A program made the translations under genes and the position numbers. This document shows, piece after piece, positions 1-7,022 of a stretch of 12,063 bases of DNA. Below the pieces are notes generated by a model. The model searched no databases. It saw nothing but the letters and a program-made list of their open reading frames with translations, and was not told where the DNA came from. Position 1 is the first letter of the stretch; every line of letters begins with the position of its first letter. The DNA is from Clostridiaceae bacterium (GTDB taxonomy: Bacteria; Bacillota; Clostridia; Monoglobales; Firm-18): positions 1-12,063 of the forward strand of contig JAAZFB010000357.1 in NCBI GenBank assembly GCA_012511915.1. Direction: 5' to 3'.

Positions 1-420
1 GCCTAAATCTTCCATTTGAAGGGCAACCTCGTCTGTGTTTTGAATAAACCTATCATTTTGCATATCCCAATTGGTCTTACTCCAGATTTCCGCCCTTTTG
101 TTAAGCCCGATAATTATTGCATCTTTTTCTAAAGATGCATATTCGCGTAAGTTTGCAGGCACCAAAATGCGACCTTGTTTGTCAATTTCACATTGAACCA
201 TGCCGCCGTAAAAAAAACGCTGTATTTCACGTCCTTTTGATAATGACAGCTCAGATAATTGCTTATCAAGTTTTTCCCATTCTGCTTGAGGGAAAATAAA
301 AAGACACTTATCAAGGCCCTTGGTGGCAACAAACTTTTCGCCCAATTCATCACGGAATTTAACGGGCATTATCATCCTGCCTTTTACATCAATATTATGC
401 TGGAATTCACCCGTTAACAT
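1..420 (-). CDS. mraZ: MraZ transcriptional regulator, 3' end cut by window edge
   Basis: Translating the minus strand from the ATG at 418-420 gives 140 residues with no stop before the window edge. The family is about 143 residues long, so only the last few are missing. The protein shows the two tandem SpoVT-AbrB-like halves of MraZ, each with its DxxxR signature: DVKGR at residues 11-15 and DKQGR at 80-84. The segments MLTGEFQHNID and RFFYGGMVQCEID are very typical of the family. MraZ is a DNA-binding regulator that forms ring-shaped oligomers and controls the dcw (division and cell wall) operon, of which it is usually the first gene; rsmH, ftsL and the pbp/mur genes would be expected beyond position 1. 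The start is supported by a GGCGGTGAG-like ribosome site just upstream. Phased repeats upstream (separate entry) fit autoregulation. Identification is by sequence recognition and is strong. Confidence 0.95.
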   Translation of the reverse strand, partial: MLTGEFQHNIDVKGRMIMPVKFRDELGEKFVATKGLDKCLFIFPQAEWEKLDKQLSELSLSKGREIQRFFYGGMVQCEIDKQGRILVPANLREYASLEKDAIIIGLNKRAEIWSKTNWDMQNDRFIQNTDEVALQMEDLG

Positions 421-448
421 GCACTCACCGCCTTATTTGGGAACGTAA

Positions 449-474
449 ACCACAAAACACCACTTTTTTACCAC
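449..474 (-). promoter_or_regulatory. MraZ operator: three phased GTGGT boxes
   Basis: On the minus strand GTGGT occurs three times, at 470-474, 459-463 and 449-453, spaced 11 and 10 bp apart, so all three lie on about the same face of the helix. They sit immediately downstream of the predicted mraZ start site and upstream of its ribosome site. MraZ proteins are known to bind short G-rich direct repeats with a period of about 10 bp in their own promoters (TGGGN-type boxes in E. coli). The position here would let bound MraZ block initiation or early elongation, giving negative autoregulation. The repeats are seen directly; binding is inferred. Confidence 0.75.
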
Positions 475-482
475 TTAGTATT

Positions 483-510
483 ATTATAAGAGATTTTTCA
501 GATATTTCAA
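483..510 (-). promoter_or_regulatory. Sigma-A-type promoter of mraZ
   Basis: Minus-strand -35 TTGAAA (505-510) and -10 TATAAT (483-488) are separated by 16 bp. The -10 is a perfect consensus. Transcription would begin near 476, directly at the first GTGGT box, leaving a leader of about 55 nt before mraZ. Confidence 0.7.
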
Positions 511-596
511 TAGTTTTGAAAGATAATTTTAATTATTTTACGATTTTGTTACACATTTAGTGCAATAACAGAACAAAAGTTCGATATGAGAAAATG

Positions 597-637
597 AAAA
601 AAGCTCAATATCACAGTCTGTCACTGTGGTATGAGCT
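597..637 (-). terminator. Rho-independent terminator after the SLH gene/exporter operon
   Basis: Read on the minus strand, the arm at 624-637 pairs with the arm at 602-616. The outer stem is about 8 bp (AGCTC plus ATA with one bulged base), then a C-A mismatch, then CACAG/CTGTG, closed by a 7-nt loop (617-623). Six T residues follow (597-602). The opposite strand has no comparable T-run, so it works for leftward transcription. It lies about 150 bp past the SLH stop codon and before the mraZ promoter, so it separates the exporter operon from the dcw cluster. Confidence 0.7.
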
Positions 638-641
638 CTTT

Positions 642-798
642 ATACTAATCTTTAATTAAAAACCAACTAAGATTTGCGAGGATTTTTTCTGTTCGGGTTT
701 TGAATTTTGAGGGCGAATAACCATTGTTATTTAACCGAAAAATTCGAAAGTCGAGCGGGGAAAATACCGCAAAGACAGTCGGTTTTTAATCGGTGTTT
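642..798. repeat. Large imperfect palindromic repeat element (copy 1)
   Basis: The left arm (about 655-721) and the right arm (726-790) are complementary almost throughout, with a 4-nt loop at 722-725. The outermost ten bases, ATTAAAAACC at 655-664, pair perfectly with 781-790, and TTTGCG at 673-678 pairs with 768-773. From 682-721 against 726-765 there are no gaps: 28 Watson-Crick pairs, 7 G-U pairs (as plus-strand RNA) and 5 mismatches. The right arm reaches into the 3' end of the SLH gene and includes its TAA stop. The segment 642-697 recurs, inverted, at 6930-6985. No coding potential is evident. This resembles a MITE- or REP-like dispersed element or a structured RNA; I do not recognise a named family. 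Confidence 0.7.
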
Positions 799-3074
799 GG
801 GGTAAATACAACTACCCTTACCAAACCGCCCCACTTAGGCAAAGTATCTGCATAAATGGAAATGCTGCCTATATCATATGATTCAATATCGTCTAAAGAA
901 ACTACGAGATAGTTAAAATCCACATGCTTAAAAATTGTGAAATCCGGGGCAAGGGGATAATTTTCCCCTCCAATACGTATTTTTTCAATGTTTATTGCTT
1001 CGAAAGTGCCGCTTGTTGAAAGCTTAGTAAGTGCTTTTAACTCAAGCAATGAATTGCCTTGGATATTTGCCATGATTGCTTGCCCAACTTGCGGTGCAAA
1101 TTTTTTCCCGGAGTAAGTAGTTTGCTCGCCCTTTATGTTTAGTGTTATGCCAGACCTCGAATCTTTTACATACATTCCGAATTGATATCGTGAAAGGGTA
1201 ATATTATTAAATACAATAAACTGGATTTCATTAAATTTCGGGTCCACATAGGCAAAAAGCACATCGTTTTTCGATAAACTGTCGTACGGTATTTCAGAAA
1301 AATCTATCATTTTTGCACTGGCGTCAGCTCGACTCTTTATGTGCGAAGAATAAACCAGGTCGACTAATTTTACGTCTTTTGATAAATGAAAGCCGCCTAT
1401 CATATTATTCTTTCTATCAATTTTCCACTCTATTGAATTTTGTTGCAATAGTTGAGGTACCATGAGTCCATCTTTAAAGTTGTATTTGATAACCCTACCC
1501 CGATATTGGGTATAATCTTTATCCGTTATAAAGGTTTGCGTTAGCCCGTTAACGGTAAATACTTCTATGTAATATTGGGTCGAGCCCTTAGTCTGCTCTT
1601 GCTGACTGATTTGGGTGCCGGAAGACAAAATTACGCCGTGGACGGTCTGTTCGGATGCGCTGACATTAACCACACTTACAACTTTTCCGTCTTTGCCGAG
1701 CAACAGAGTGATATAATCATTTAGTTTATACGCACCGCTATGCTCACCCAAAAGTTGCGCCGCTCTTTGCGTTTCGAGCTGATACTCTGCACCCGACAAC
1801 ACAATTTTTGTAACACTTGCCTTGCTTGGCAATGCCTCTTCATACACACCCGAAACCTTATCACAATAGACATATATAATGTTTGACACAGCATTATAAT
1901 ACGCAACATCAAGCGCTTTTATATCCGAAAGCTCAGCATCGAAGCCGTCTCGAATAATACGCAAATTTTGACGTTCCAACGGTTGTTTTTCTATATAAGT
2001 TTCATCGCCGGTAAAATCAGCGGTAATAACAAAAGGACCCAGCATTTCAAAATCTTTTATAACGGAATAGTCGTATGTACCGTCAGGCGAATAATAAACT
2101 GCCATCGTCATGCCTGTATCCATAACAGACTTTGCTTCGCTGAAAGTCTTTTTAACACCCTGGTAATATACTATTGAATTATCCCCAAGCCTTATAGACT
2201 CCATTCTGCCATCTACTGTGTATGCCAACTCAGTATCTACAACGCTTTGTATTATTACATTTTTACCCTCAGAACCAAGCGGCAGCACATTTACCACCTT
2301 ATTGTCCTTGTTTAATATAAGCTTGACCTTTCTGGTTACATATTGCGATACACTGTCATCGCTTCGTTTATACGTGCCCAATGTAGTGTTTATTTCATCC
2401 GACAGCAAATTCTTACTCTCTTGGCTTGTCGCAAGGATTATACATTCCGGTGTAACGGTAAAATCCATCAGCTCAATAAGCTTTTTCGCTGTCTGTTCTT
2501 GGGCATTATTCATATCCGTCAACAACGCACGGTCTATTACCAATGCAATGTTCGCCCTGTTAATAAAGTCAAAATCACCGCTGCTCTGACCGTCTAACAG
2601 CCCTATTTCACGTGCCTTTGCCATATAAGCATAAGGCCAGTTGTTGCCGAGTTCTTGGGTACCGTACCCCAAAAGTCTCAATAGTATTGTAACAGCTTCA
2701 GCGTATGTCAATTGCTTTTGCGGCGCAAAGGTGCCGTCCGGATAACCCAAAATAATTTGATTTTTCGCGGCAATATTGACATATCCGGTCGCCCAAAAAC
2801 CGTCTTGTATATCACTGAACAAGCTGGTTTCGCTGTTTGCCACCGCTTCACTGCCAAGCCCGGCAACAGTCGTTGCGATTTTTGCCATTTCCGCACGTGT
2901 AAGGCCTCCGTAGGGGTCAAACAAATTATTACCCTTACCGCTAATTACACCGTAACTGACAAGACGGCCGATTGCCTCATGATATACGCTGTCGGTTGCG
3001 ACATCATCAAAATGGGCAAACGCAACACTTTGAAAAAACATTACAAATATAATAAATACAGCTAATTTCTTCAT
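786..3074 (-). CDS. Secreted protein with three N-terminal S-layer homology domains
   Basis: A 762-residue protein. Residues 1-20 are a classic signal peptide (KK, a hydrophobic core, then AFA before HFDD). Three SLH modules follow at about 21-73 (FDDVATDSVYHEAIGRL, then LTRAEMAK), 86-137 (FSDIQDGFWATGYV, then YPDGTFAP and LTYAEAV) and 146-186 (weaker, INRANIALVIDRAL). SLH triplets bind pyruvylated secondary wall polymers and anchor proteins to the Gram-positive surface. The remaining 575 residues are rich in predicted beta structure, with motifs such as KVTKIVLSG and ITLLLGKDGKVVSVV-like strands; no enzymatic motif is visible, so its surface role is unknown. The ATG at 3072-3074 is chosen because AGGAG (3082-3086) lies 7 nt upstream; a TTG at 3087-3089 would overlap that ribosome site. 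It is the last gene of the exporter operon, 21 bp after the permease stop. Confidence 0.85.
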   Translation of the reverse strand: MKKLAVFIIFVMFFQSVAFAHFDDVATDSVYHEAIGRLVSYGVISGKGNNLFDPYGGLTRAEMAKIATTVAGLGSEAVANSETSLFSDIQDGFWATGYVNIAAKNQIILGYPDGTFAPQKQLTYAEAVTILLRLLGYGTQELGNNWPYAYMAKAREIGLLDGQSSGDFDFINRANIALVIDRALLTDMNNAQEQTAKKLIELMDFTVTPECIILATSQESKNLLSDEINTTLGTYKRSDDSVSQYVTRKVKLILNKDNKVVNVLPLGSEGKNVIIQSVVDTELAYTVDGRMESIRLGDNSIVYYQGVKKTFSEAKSVMDTGMTMAVYYSPDGTYDYSVIKDFEMLGPFVITADFTGDETYIEKQPLERQNLRIIRDGFDAELSDIKALDVAYYNAVSNIIYVYCDKVSGVYEEALPSKASVTKIVLSGAEYQLETQRAAQLLGEHSGAYKLNDYITLLLGKDGKVVSVVNVSASEQTVHGVILSSGTQISQQEQTKGSTQYYIEVFTVNGLTQTFITDKDYTQYRGRVIKYNFKDGLMVPQLLQQNSIEWKIDRKNNMIGGFHLSKDVKLVDLVYSSHIKSRADASAKMIDFSEIPYDSLSKNDVLFAYVDPKFNEIQFIVFNNITLSRYQFGMYVKDSRSGITLNIKGEQTTYSGKKFAPQVGQAIMANIQGNSLLELKALTKLSTSGTFEAINIEKIRIGGENYPLAPDFTIFKHVDFNYLVVSLDDIESYDIGSISIYADTLPKWGGLVRVVVFTPNTD

Positions 3075-3081
3075 CTTTTTG

Positions 3082-3086
3082 CTCCT
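3082..3086 (-). promoter_or_regulatory. Ribosome binding site deciding the SLH gene start
   Basis: AGGAG on the minus strand lies 7 nt before the ATG at 3072-3074. It overlaps the codon after the alternative in-frame TTG at 3087-3089, which excludes that upstream start. Confidence 0.75.
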
Positions 3087-3095
3087 CAATATAAA

Positions 3096-4274
3096 TTATT
3101 CAAAACGCAAGGCTTCTATAGGGTTGAGCTTTGATGCTTTGTTTGCAGGATACCAACCAAAAAAAACACCGATGCCCATCGAAAAGGACGTTGCCATAAT
3201 AATCACGGATAATGATACAGTCGTTTCGATTTTTATAAGTTTACCGATTATATCAGTACCGGCAATACCAAACAAAATACCAATAAAACCGCCTAATAAG
3301 CTGACCACTATAGACTCAATTAAAAACTGCGTTAAAATGCTTCTTCTCCTTGCTCCAATTGCCTTTCGTATACCAATTTCGCGTGTTCGTTCTGTAACGG
3401 ATACCAACATAATATTCATTATTCCTATGCCGCCCACAAGCAGTGAAATGCCTGCTATTCCGCCTAACATAAGGGATAGGGTATCTGTTATTGTAGCAAC
3501 CGATTCAAGCATTTGCGCCTGATTCAAAACCATATATGCATCCGCATCGCCCAACAGTTTCAACAATTTCTCTTCTAATTTGTCCGATGCCTTATCCGCG
3601 ACCTCAGTGCTCACCGCCTGGAAATAATAGCTTCTGATTTTTGAATCCCGCAAAAGCCGCTGCGCTGTTGTATACGGTATAATTACAACGTCATCCGGTG
3701 TGCCTTGTGTTATTGTAGTAGTTTTAGCTTTAAGCACACCCACAACGGTAAATACCTGTGCGGATATCTTCATCGTTTGACCAAGCGGGTTTTCACCGGG
3801 GAAGTATTGATTTTGAATATATTTGCCTATTACTACGGTTTTATTTCTTGCATCGCAATCTTGTTCGGTAATAAAACGCCCGAATTCAATTTCTGCATTG
3901 TTTATCGTAGCATAATTGTGATTTGTCCCGGTAAGGCTTGTTGTGTTATTTTCGGTGCCTACTTTTATTGTAGGGTTACCGGTTAAAGAGGGTGCAACAC
4001 CGGTAAAGTATTCGGGGTTTCCATTAACTATATTTTGCATATCTTTCATGTCTAAGTTGCGGGTAGTGTTTCTCCCCGTCAACCTAACCGATATCATATT
4101 TGTACCCAAGCTTTCCATTTGATCCATTATCTGTGCCGTTGAGCTTTCCACAATGCTTATCATTATTATTACTGCCATAACACCGATTATGATACCGAGT
4201 ACAGTTAAAAAAGAGCGCATCTTATTGCTGAAGATGCTTTTTAATGCCATTTTTATAGCCTGAAAAATGTTCAA
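3096..4274 (-). CDS. MacB-like ABC transporter permease (FtsX family)
   Basis: A 392-residue inner-membrane permease of the MacB/FtsX class. It has an N-terminal membrane helix at about 22-43 (KMRSFLTVLGIIIGV, a hallmark of the family), a large extracytoplasmic MacB_PCD domain at about 45-260, and a C-terminal FtsX domain with three helices at about 264-286, 312-335 and 354-375. The RTREIGIRKAIGARRR coupling loop sits between the first two of these, and the C-terminus is the typical GWYPANKASKLNPIEALRFE. Such permeases do not form an open channel; they couple ATP hydrolysis in the cytoplasm to movement of the outer domain (mechanotransmission), as in MacB and LolCDE. The start is a TTG (4272-4274) overlapping the ATPase stop as TTGA, with GGAGG at 4285-4289. 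The N-terminus matches the family from this codon, so the later ATG (codon 9) is less likely. Substrate unknown. Confidence 0.93.
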   Translation of the reverse strand: MNIFQAIKMALKSIFSNKMRSFLTVLGIIIGVMAVIIMISIVESSTAQIMDQMESLGTNMISVRLTGRNTTRNLDMKDMQNIVNGNPEYFTGVAPSLTGNPTIKVGTENNTTSLTGTNHNYATINNAEIEFGRFITEQDCDARNKTVVIGKYIQNQYFPGENPLGQTMKISAQVFTVVGVLKAKTTTITQGTPDDVVIIPYTTAQRLLRDSKIRSYYFQAVSTEVADKASDKLEEKLLKLLGDADAYMVLNQAQMLESVATITDTLSLMLGGIAGISLLVGGIGIMNIMLVSVTERTREIGIRKAIGARRRSILTQFLIESIVVSLLGGFIGILFGIAGTDIIGKLIKIETTVSLSVIIMATSFSMGIGVFFGWYPANKASKLNPIEALRFE

Positions 4275-4960
4275 ATAATGCCAACCTCCATTTCTGTGTC
4301 GGAATAAATTTTACCGTCGTGTATCGAAATTATCCGTTTGGCATTTTGTGCTATTTCCTTATCATGCGTAATAAGAACAATGGTATTTCCCGCTTTGTGA
4401 ATATCCTTTAACATTTCTAACAGTTCAAACCCTGTTTTGCTGTCCAAAGCACCGGTAGGTTCATCGGCGAGAATTAATGCCGGGTTATTTGCAAGGGCAC
4501 GCGCAACTGCGACACGCTGCTGTTGACCGCCTGAGAGTTGATTTGGCTTGTGCCGTTCCCTGCCCTCTAACCCGACGCGCTTAATTGCCTCTTTTGCAAG
4601 TGCCAAACGCTCACTTTTTGTTTTTCCTAAATAAATTAGGGGCAGTTCAACATTTTCAAGCACAGAAAGCTTCCCGAGCAAATTATAGCTTTGAAAAATA
4701 AACCCTATCTTTCTGTTGCGTAAATCGGCAAGATGAGTATCATTCATTTTGTCTGTATCTATACCGTCGATATAATATTTACCCTCTGTTGGTGTATCAA
4801 GACATCCTATCATATTCATAAGGGTTGTTTTACCGCTGCCGGATGGACCTACAATTGCCACAAATTCATTTTGGCGTATATGTAAACTGACACCGTCAAG
4901 CGCACGCACCTCGGTTTCTCCCATTTTATATATCTTATACATGTTTTTTATCTTTATCAT
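4271..4960 (-). CDS. MacB/LolD-type ABC transporter ATP-binding protein
   Basis: A 229-residue ABC ATPase with every catalytic motif intact: Walker A GPSGSGKTT (38-46), Q-loop Gln90 (FIFQSYNLL), signature LSGGQQQR (142-149), Walker B ILADEP (163-168), D-loop ALDS (171-174) and H-loop His199 (LITHD). The pattern GETEVRALDGVSLHI near the N-terminus and FQSYNLL are typical of the subfamily that pairs with MacB/FtsX permeases (MacB, LolD, YknY). Unlike E. coli MacB, the ATPase is separate from its permease, as is usual in Gram-positive bacteria. It starts 8 bp after the adaptor stop, with its ribosome site (AGGG at 4967-4970) overlapping that stop, and its own TGA overlaps the permease start by 4 bp. 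Translational coupling across the three genes is therefore likely. ATP powers the exporter; the substrate is unknown. Confidence 0.96.
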   Translation of the reverse strand: MIKIKNMYKIYKMGETEVRALDGVSLHIRQNEFVAIVGPSGSGKTTLMNMIGCLDTPTEGKYYIDGIDTDKMNDTHLADLRNRKIGFIFQSYNLLGKLSVLENVELPLIYLGKTKSERLALAKEAIKRVGLEGRERHKPNQLSGGQQQRVAVARALANNPALILADEPTGALDSKTGFELLEMLKDIHKAGNTIVLITHDKEIAQNAKRIISIHDGKIYSDTEMEVGII

Positions 4961-4968
4961 ATCACACC

Positions 4969-6711
4969 CTACCTGCCGCTTCTGCCGGGTTGAACATGCA
5001 TATTGGAACCACCCATAGGCATTCCGCCACCGCCAAAGAAGTTCCGATTGTTGTTTGACGCCCCTACATAAAAGACTTCGTCGCCTTCGTTTAAACCACT
5101 AACAATTTCTATATAATCATTATTTGCAATGCCTATTTCCACCTTTTTGGGTACATAATTACTTACTGCATTTGCGGGCTTTTTCGACATATCCGGCGTG
5201 TTAGGACGTTGTTGCGCCTGTGCCGGTTTATCACCCGCAAATCCATCTCCACGAACAGGTTTATCGGTATTTCCATCTGTATCAGCCGTGTTTTTTACCA
5301 TTACCGTACCCTGCCCGTTTTTTATTCCCGAAACGGCTGAAACCGGCACGAGCAAAACATTTTTAGCCTCTTCAACCATTATTTCAGCATTGACATTCAT
5401 TCCGGCAATAAGTTCGCCCGGCTCTTCTATCATGAGCTCTACCTTATATGTTGTAACGCCGTTTTGCGATACTCCTTCCTTGGCTATTTTTGTTACTCTT
5501 CCGACAAATGCTTGGTCCGCCAAGGCATCTGCCGTGATGTTTGCGGTTTGACCTTCCACCACCTTTGCTATTTCAAGCTCATCCACATCAAGATTAAACA
5601 CCATGGAAGAGGTATTTGCTATTGTCATTAATGATGCGCTTGCACCTTGGCTGCCCCCTATGGTATCGCCTGTTTTATATTCTTTTGAAATAACAACACC
5701 GCTAATGGGTGCTTTAATATTATAGTTTTCAAGCTCCTTGGTAGATGTTTGCAGGGAAAGCTGCAAATCTTTAAGCTCTAAATTAGTCCTTTGTTGTTCC
5801 TGCAAATACTCGGTGCCGTCTATTTGAAATAATATATCCCCTTTGTTTACATGCCCGTTATCTCTGGCATAGACCTTTACCACCTTGCCGCCTACCTTTG
5901 GTATAACATTGGCAACTCCGGCATCTTTAATTGTGCCGGAAGCAGGTGATTTAACATCACCGGTGGCTGTATGTATTGTTGCACCTACACTTATGCCACT
6001 TGCAAGGGAGCCGGGGTTGGCAAGTGTAATTTCGACATCATACAATGCGCTGCCATCTTCGGATAGTGAAGACGCGCTTGATTTATATGTAACGCGACCC
6101 TCAAGCGTAGTCATATATAATGCGCTTACTATCGTTGCGGTATCCCCGATGTTAATGTGACCAAGCTGGCTTGCATTGAAGGGTACTGTAGCGATAAAGG
6201 AACTGTTATTCGATATTGTGCCGACACTATCTGTCCTCGCGGTATCCCCCTCTTTAATATTAAAACCGGACAGTATACCGCTTATCGGGGCCCTCACGCT
6301 AAGATTTTCGATATTTTCCGCATTCGTCTTTGCGGTAAGCATAGCCTTTGATATGCTGTTATGCTGCTTTTGTATCGTATTTTGCAAATCAGTGGAGTCT
6401 ATTTGATATAAAACATCCCCCTCTTGAACAATATCGCCCTCTTCATAGTGACACGATATTACTTCACCGCGTACAAGCGAAATTATTTCGTATCTCAATA
6501 CCGGTTCCACCGTCCCCGAACCGCTAATATTTAATGCGATATCGCCACGGGTAACCTTTGAGGAAGTAAAACCGTCAGCCTCGGCAACCGGCTTGTTACT
6601 AAGCTTTGAATATGCCGTAACGCCTACTATAACGGCAATCAAGACTATAACTAAATATACTGTTTTCTTTTTTGTAAAAAGTCTTTTGAAATTTGAAATT
6701 AGTTTTCGCAC
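4969..6711 (-). CDS. HlyD/MacA-like adaptor with two tandem adaptor units
   Basis: A 580-residue membrane-anchored adaptor. There is one N-terminal membrane helix (about 19-35) and no lipobox. Two adaptor units follow in tandem. In the first, the lipoyl halves are at about 79-105 (EEGDIVQEGDVLYQID) and 137-158 (VRAPISG...EGDTA), with a beta-barrel at 172-250. In the second they are at 272-298 (GHVNKGDILFQID) and 330-351 (IKAPISG...TGDTI), with a short coiled coil (300-330) between them and a barrel at 369-447. A membrane-proximal domain (450-550) is interrupted by a Pro/Lys/Asp-rich stretch (480-515), and the tail is Gly/Met-rich (FFGGGGMPMGGSNM). MacA-type adaptors bind the permease outer domain and present substrate; in Gram-positives they act in the wall space. 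The start is GTG (6709-6711); an in-frame TGA two codons upstream rules out a longer form. The ribosome site is weak (AAAGG at 6724-6728). First gene of the operon. Confidence 0.9.
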   Translation of the reverse strand: MRKLISNFKRLFTKKKTVYLVIVLIAVIVGVTAYSKLSNKPVAEADGFTSSKVTRGDIALNISGSGTVEPVLRYEIISLVRGEVISCHYEEGDIVQEGDVLYQIDSTDLQNTIQKQHNSISKAMLTAKTNAENIENLSVRAPISGILSGFNIKEGDTARTDSVGTISNNSSFIATVPFNASQLGHINIGDTATIVSALYMTTLEGRVTYKSSASSLSEDGSALYDVEITLANPGSLASGISVGATIHTATGDVKSPASGTIKDAGVANVIPKVGGKVVKVYARDNGHVNKGDILFQIDGTEYLQEQQRTNLELKDLQLSLQTSTKELENYNIKAPISGVVISKEYKTGDTIGGSQGASASLMTIANTSSMVFNLDVDELEIAKVVEGQTANITADALADQAFVGRVTKIAKEGVSQNGVTTYKVELMIEEPGELIAGMNVNAEIMVEEAKNVLLVPVSAVSGIKNGQGTVMVKNTADTDGNTDKPVRGDGFAGDKPAQAQQRPNTPDMSKKPANAVSNYVPKKVEIGIANNDYIEIVSGLNEGDEVFYVGASNNNRNFFGGGGMPMGGSNMHVQPGRSGR

Positions 6712-6848
6712 AACTCAACCCAACCTTTATTTAGAATAAAATAGGGATACCGAATAACTGGGTATTCACTATTCAACACCCCATTCTAATATTGTAACAC
6801 ATTCTCAAAAAAAAAGATATGTACAATTTGTAAACGTATTTTACCATA
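6712..6848 (-). promoter_or_regulatory. Candidate promoter and leader of the exporter operon
   Basis: Reading leftward, an extended -10 (TGTTACAAT, complement of 6791-6799) is the best promoter candidate. It is preceded by a run of nine T and then AT-rich sequence, but no good -35 at the right distance. The leader of about 75 nt contains only short, imperfect inverted repeats (around 6740-6775, where GGTATCC and GAATACC can partly pair). No riboswitch or recognised operator is seen. Confidence 0.4.
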
Positions 6849-6897
6849 ACTTGCCTTTAAATTCAATATTATACTAATATCTAATTAAAAGGCAAGT
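6849..6897. repeat. 15-bp-arm inverted repeat in the divergent intergenic region
   Basis: ACTTGCCTTTAAATT (6849-6863) and AATTAAAAGGCAAGT (6883-6897) are inverted copies matching at 14 of 15 positions, separated by 19 bp. The repeat lies between the two divergent promoters, and its right arm is also the left end of palindromic element copy 2. It could be an operator, a transposon-like end, or part of a structured element. The plus strand continues with CTTTTAAT, which is too weak to call a terminator. Confidence 0.65.
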
Positions 6898-6985
6898 CTT
6901 TTAATATGGTTGTTTATATTTATATTAGCCCTGAACAGAAAAAATCCTTGAAAATCTTAGTTGGTTTTTAATTAGTGTTTAGTAT
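6873..6985. repeat. Palindromic repeat element (copy 2)
   Basis: The right part, 6930-6985, matches the reverse complement of 642-697 at 50 of 56 positions. The left end (6873-6897) is an imperfect inverted copy of the right end (about 6960-6984): 19 of 25 positions match, including a run of ten (CTAATTAAAA). The two ends therefore have the same terminal-inverted-repeat layout as copy 1, but the interior differs and the element is shorter, about 113 bp. There is no open frame. A 2-bp AT flank on each side is possible but too short to prove a target-site duplication. Confidence 0.65.
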
Positions 6986-7022
6986 CGCGTTAAATTTCCG
7001 GACAGGTCTAATAAAATACCGC

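Noticed and set aside
129..353. Short open frames on both strands over mraZ (117-299 plus, 129-353 minus)
   Set aside because: Both are out of frame with the clear MraZ translation that covers 1-420.
761..770. Shared AAAATACCGC at 761-770 and about 7013-7022
   Set aside because: A ten-base match outside the alignable 56-bp repeat; too short to separate from chance in a 12-kb window.
2218..2589. 123-residue open frame antisense to the SLH gene
   Set aside because: Mirror of a real coding sequence; hydrophobic, low-complexity translation with no supporting signals.
3087..3089. TTG as an upstream start of the SLH gene (five extra residues)
   Set aside because: It overlaps the AGGAG ribosome site, and the signal peptide begins naturally at the ATG at 3072-3074.
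4264..4280. Possible frameshift or fusion at the ATPase/permease junction
   Set aside because: The 4-bp TTGA overlap with a GGAGG site upstream is a normal coupled start, and both proteins are full length.
642..6985. Calling the operon a composite transposon
   Set aside because: There is no transposase and no clear target-site duplication, and the repeats are short; only the arrangement supports it, so it is kept as a finding, not a feature.
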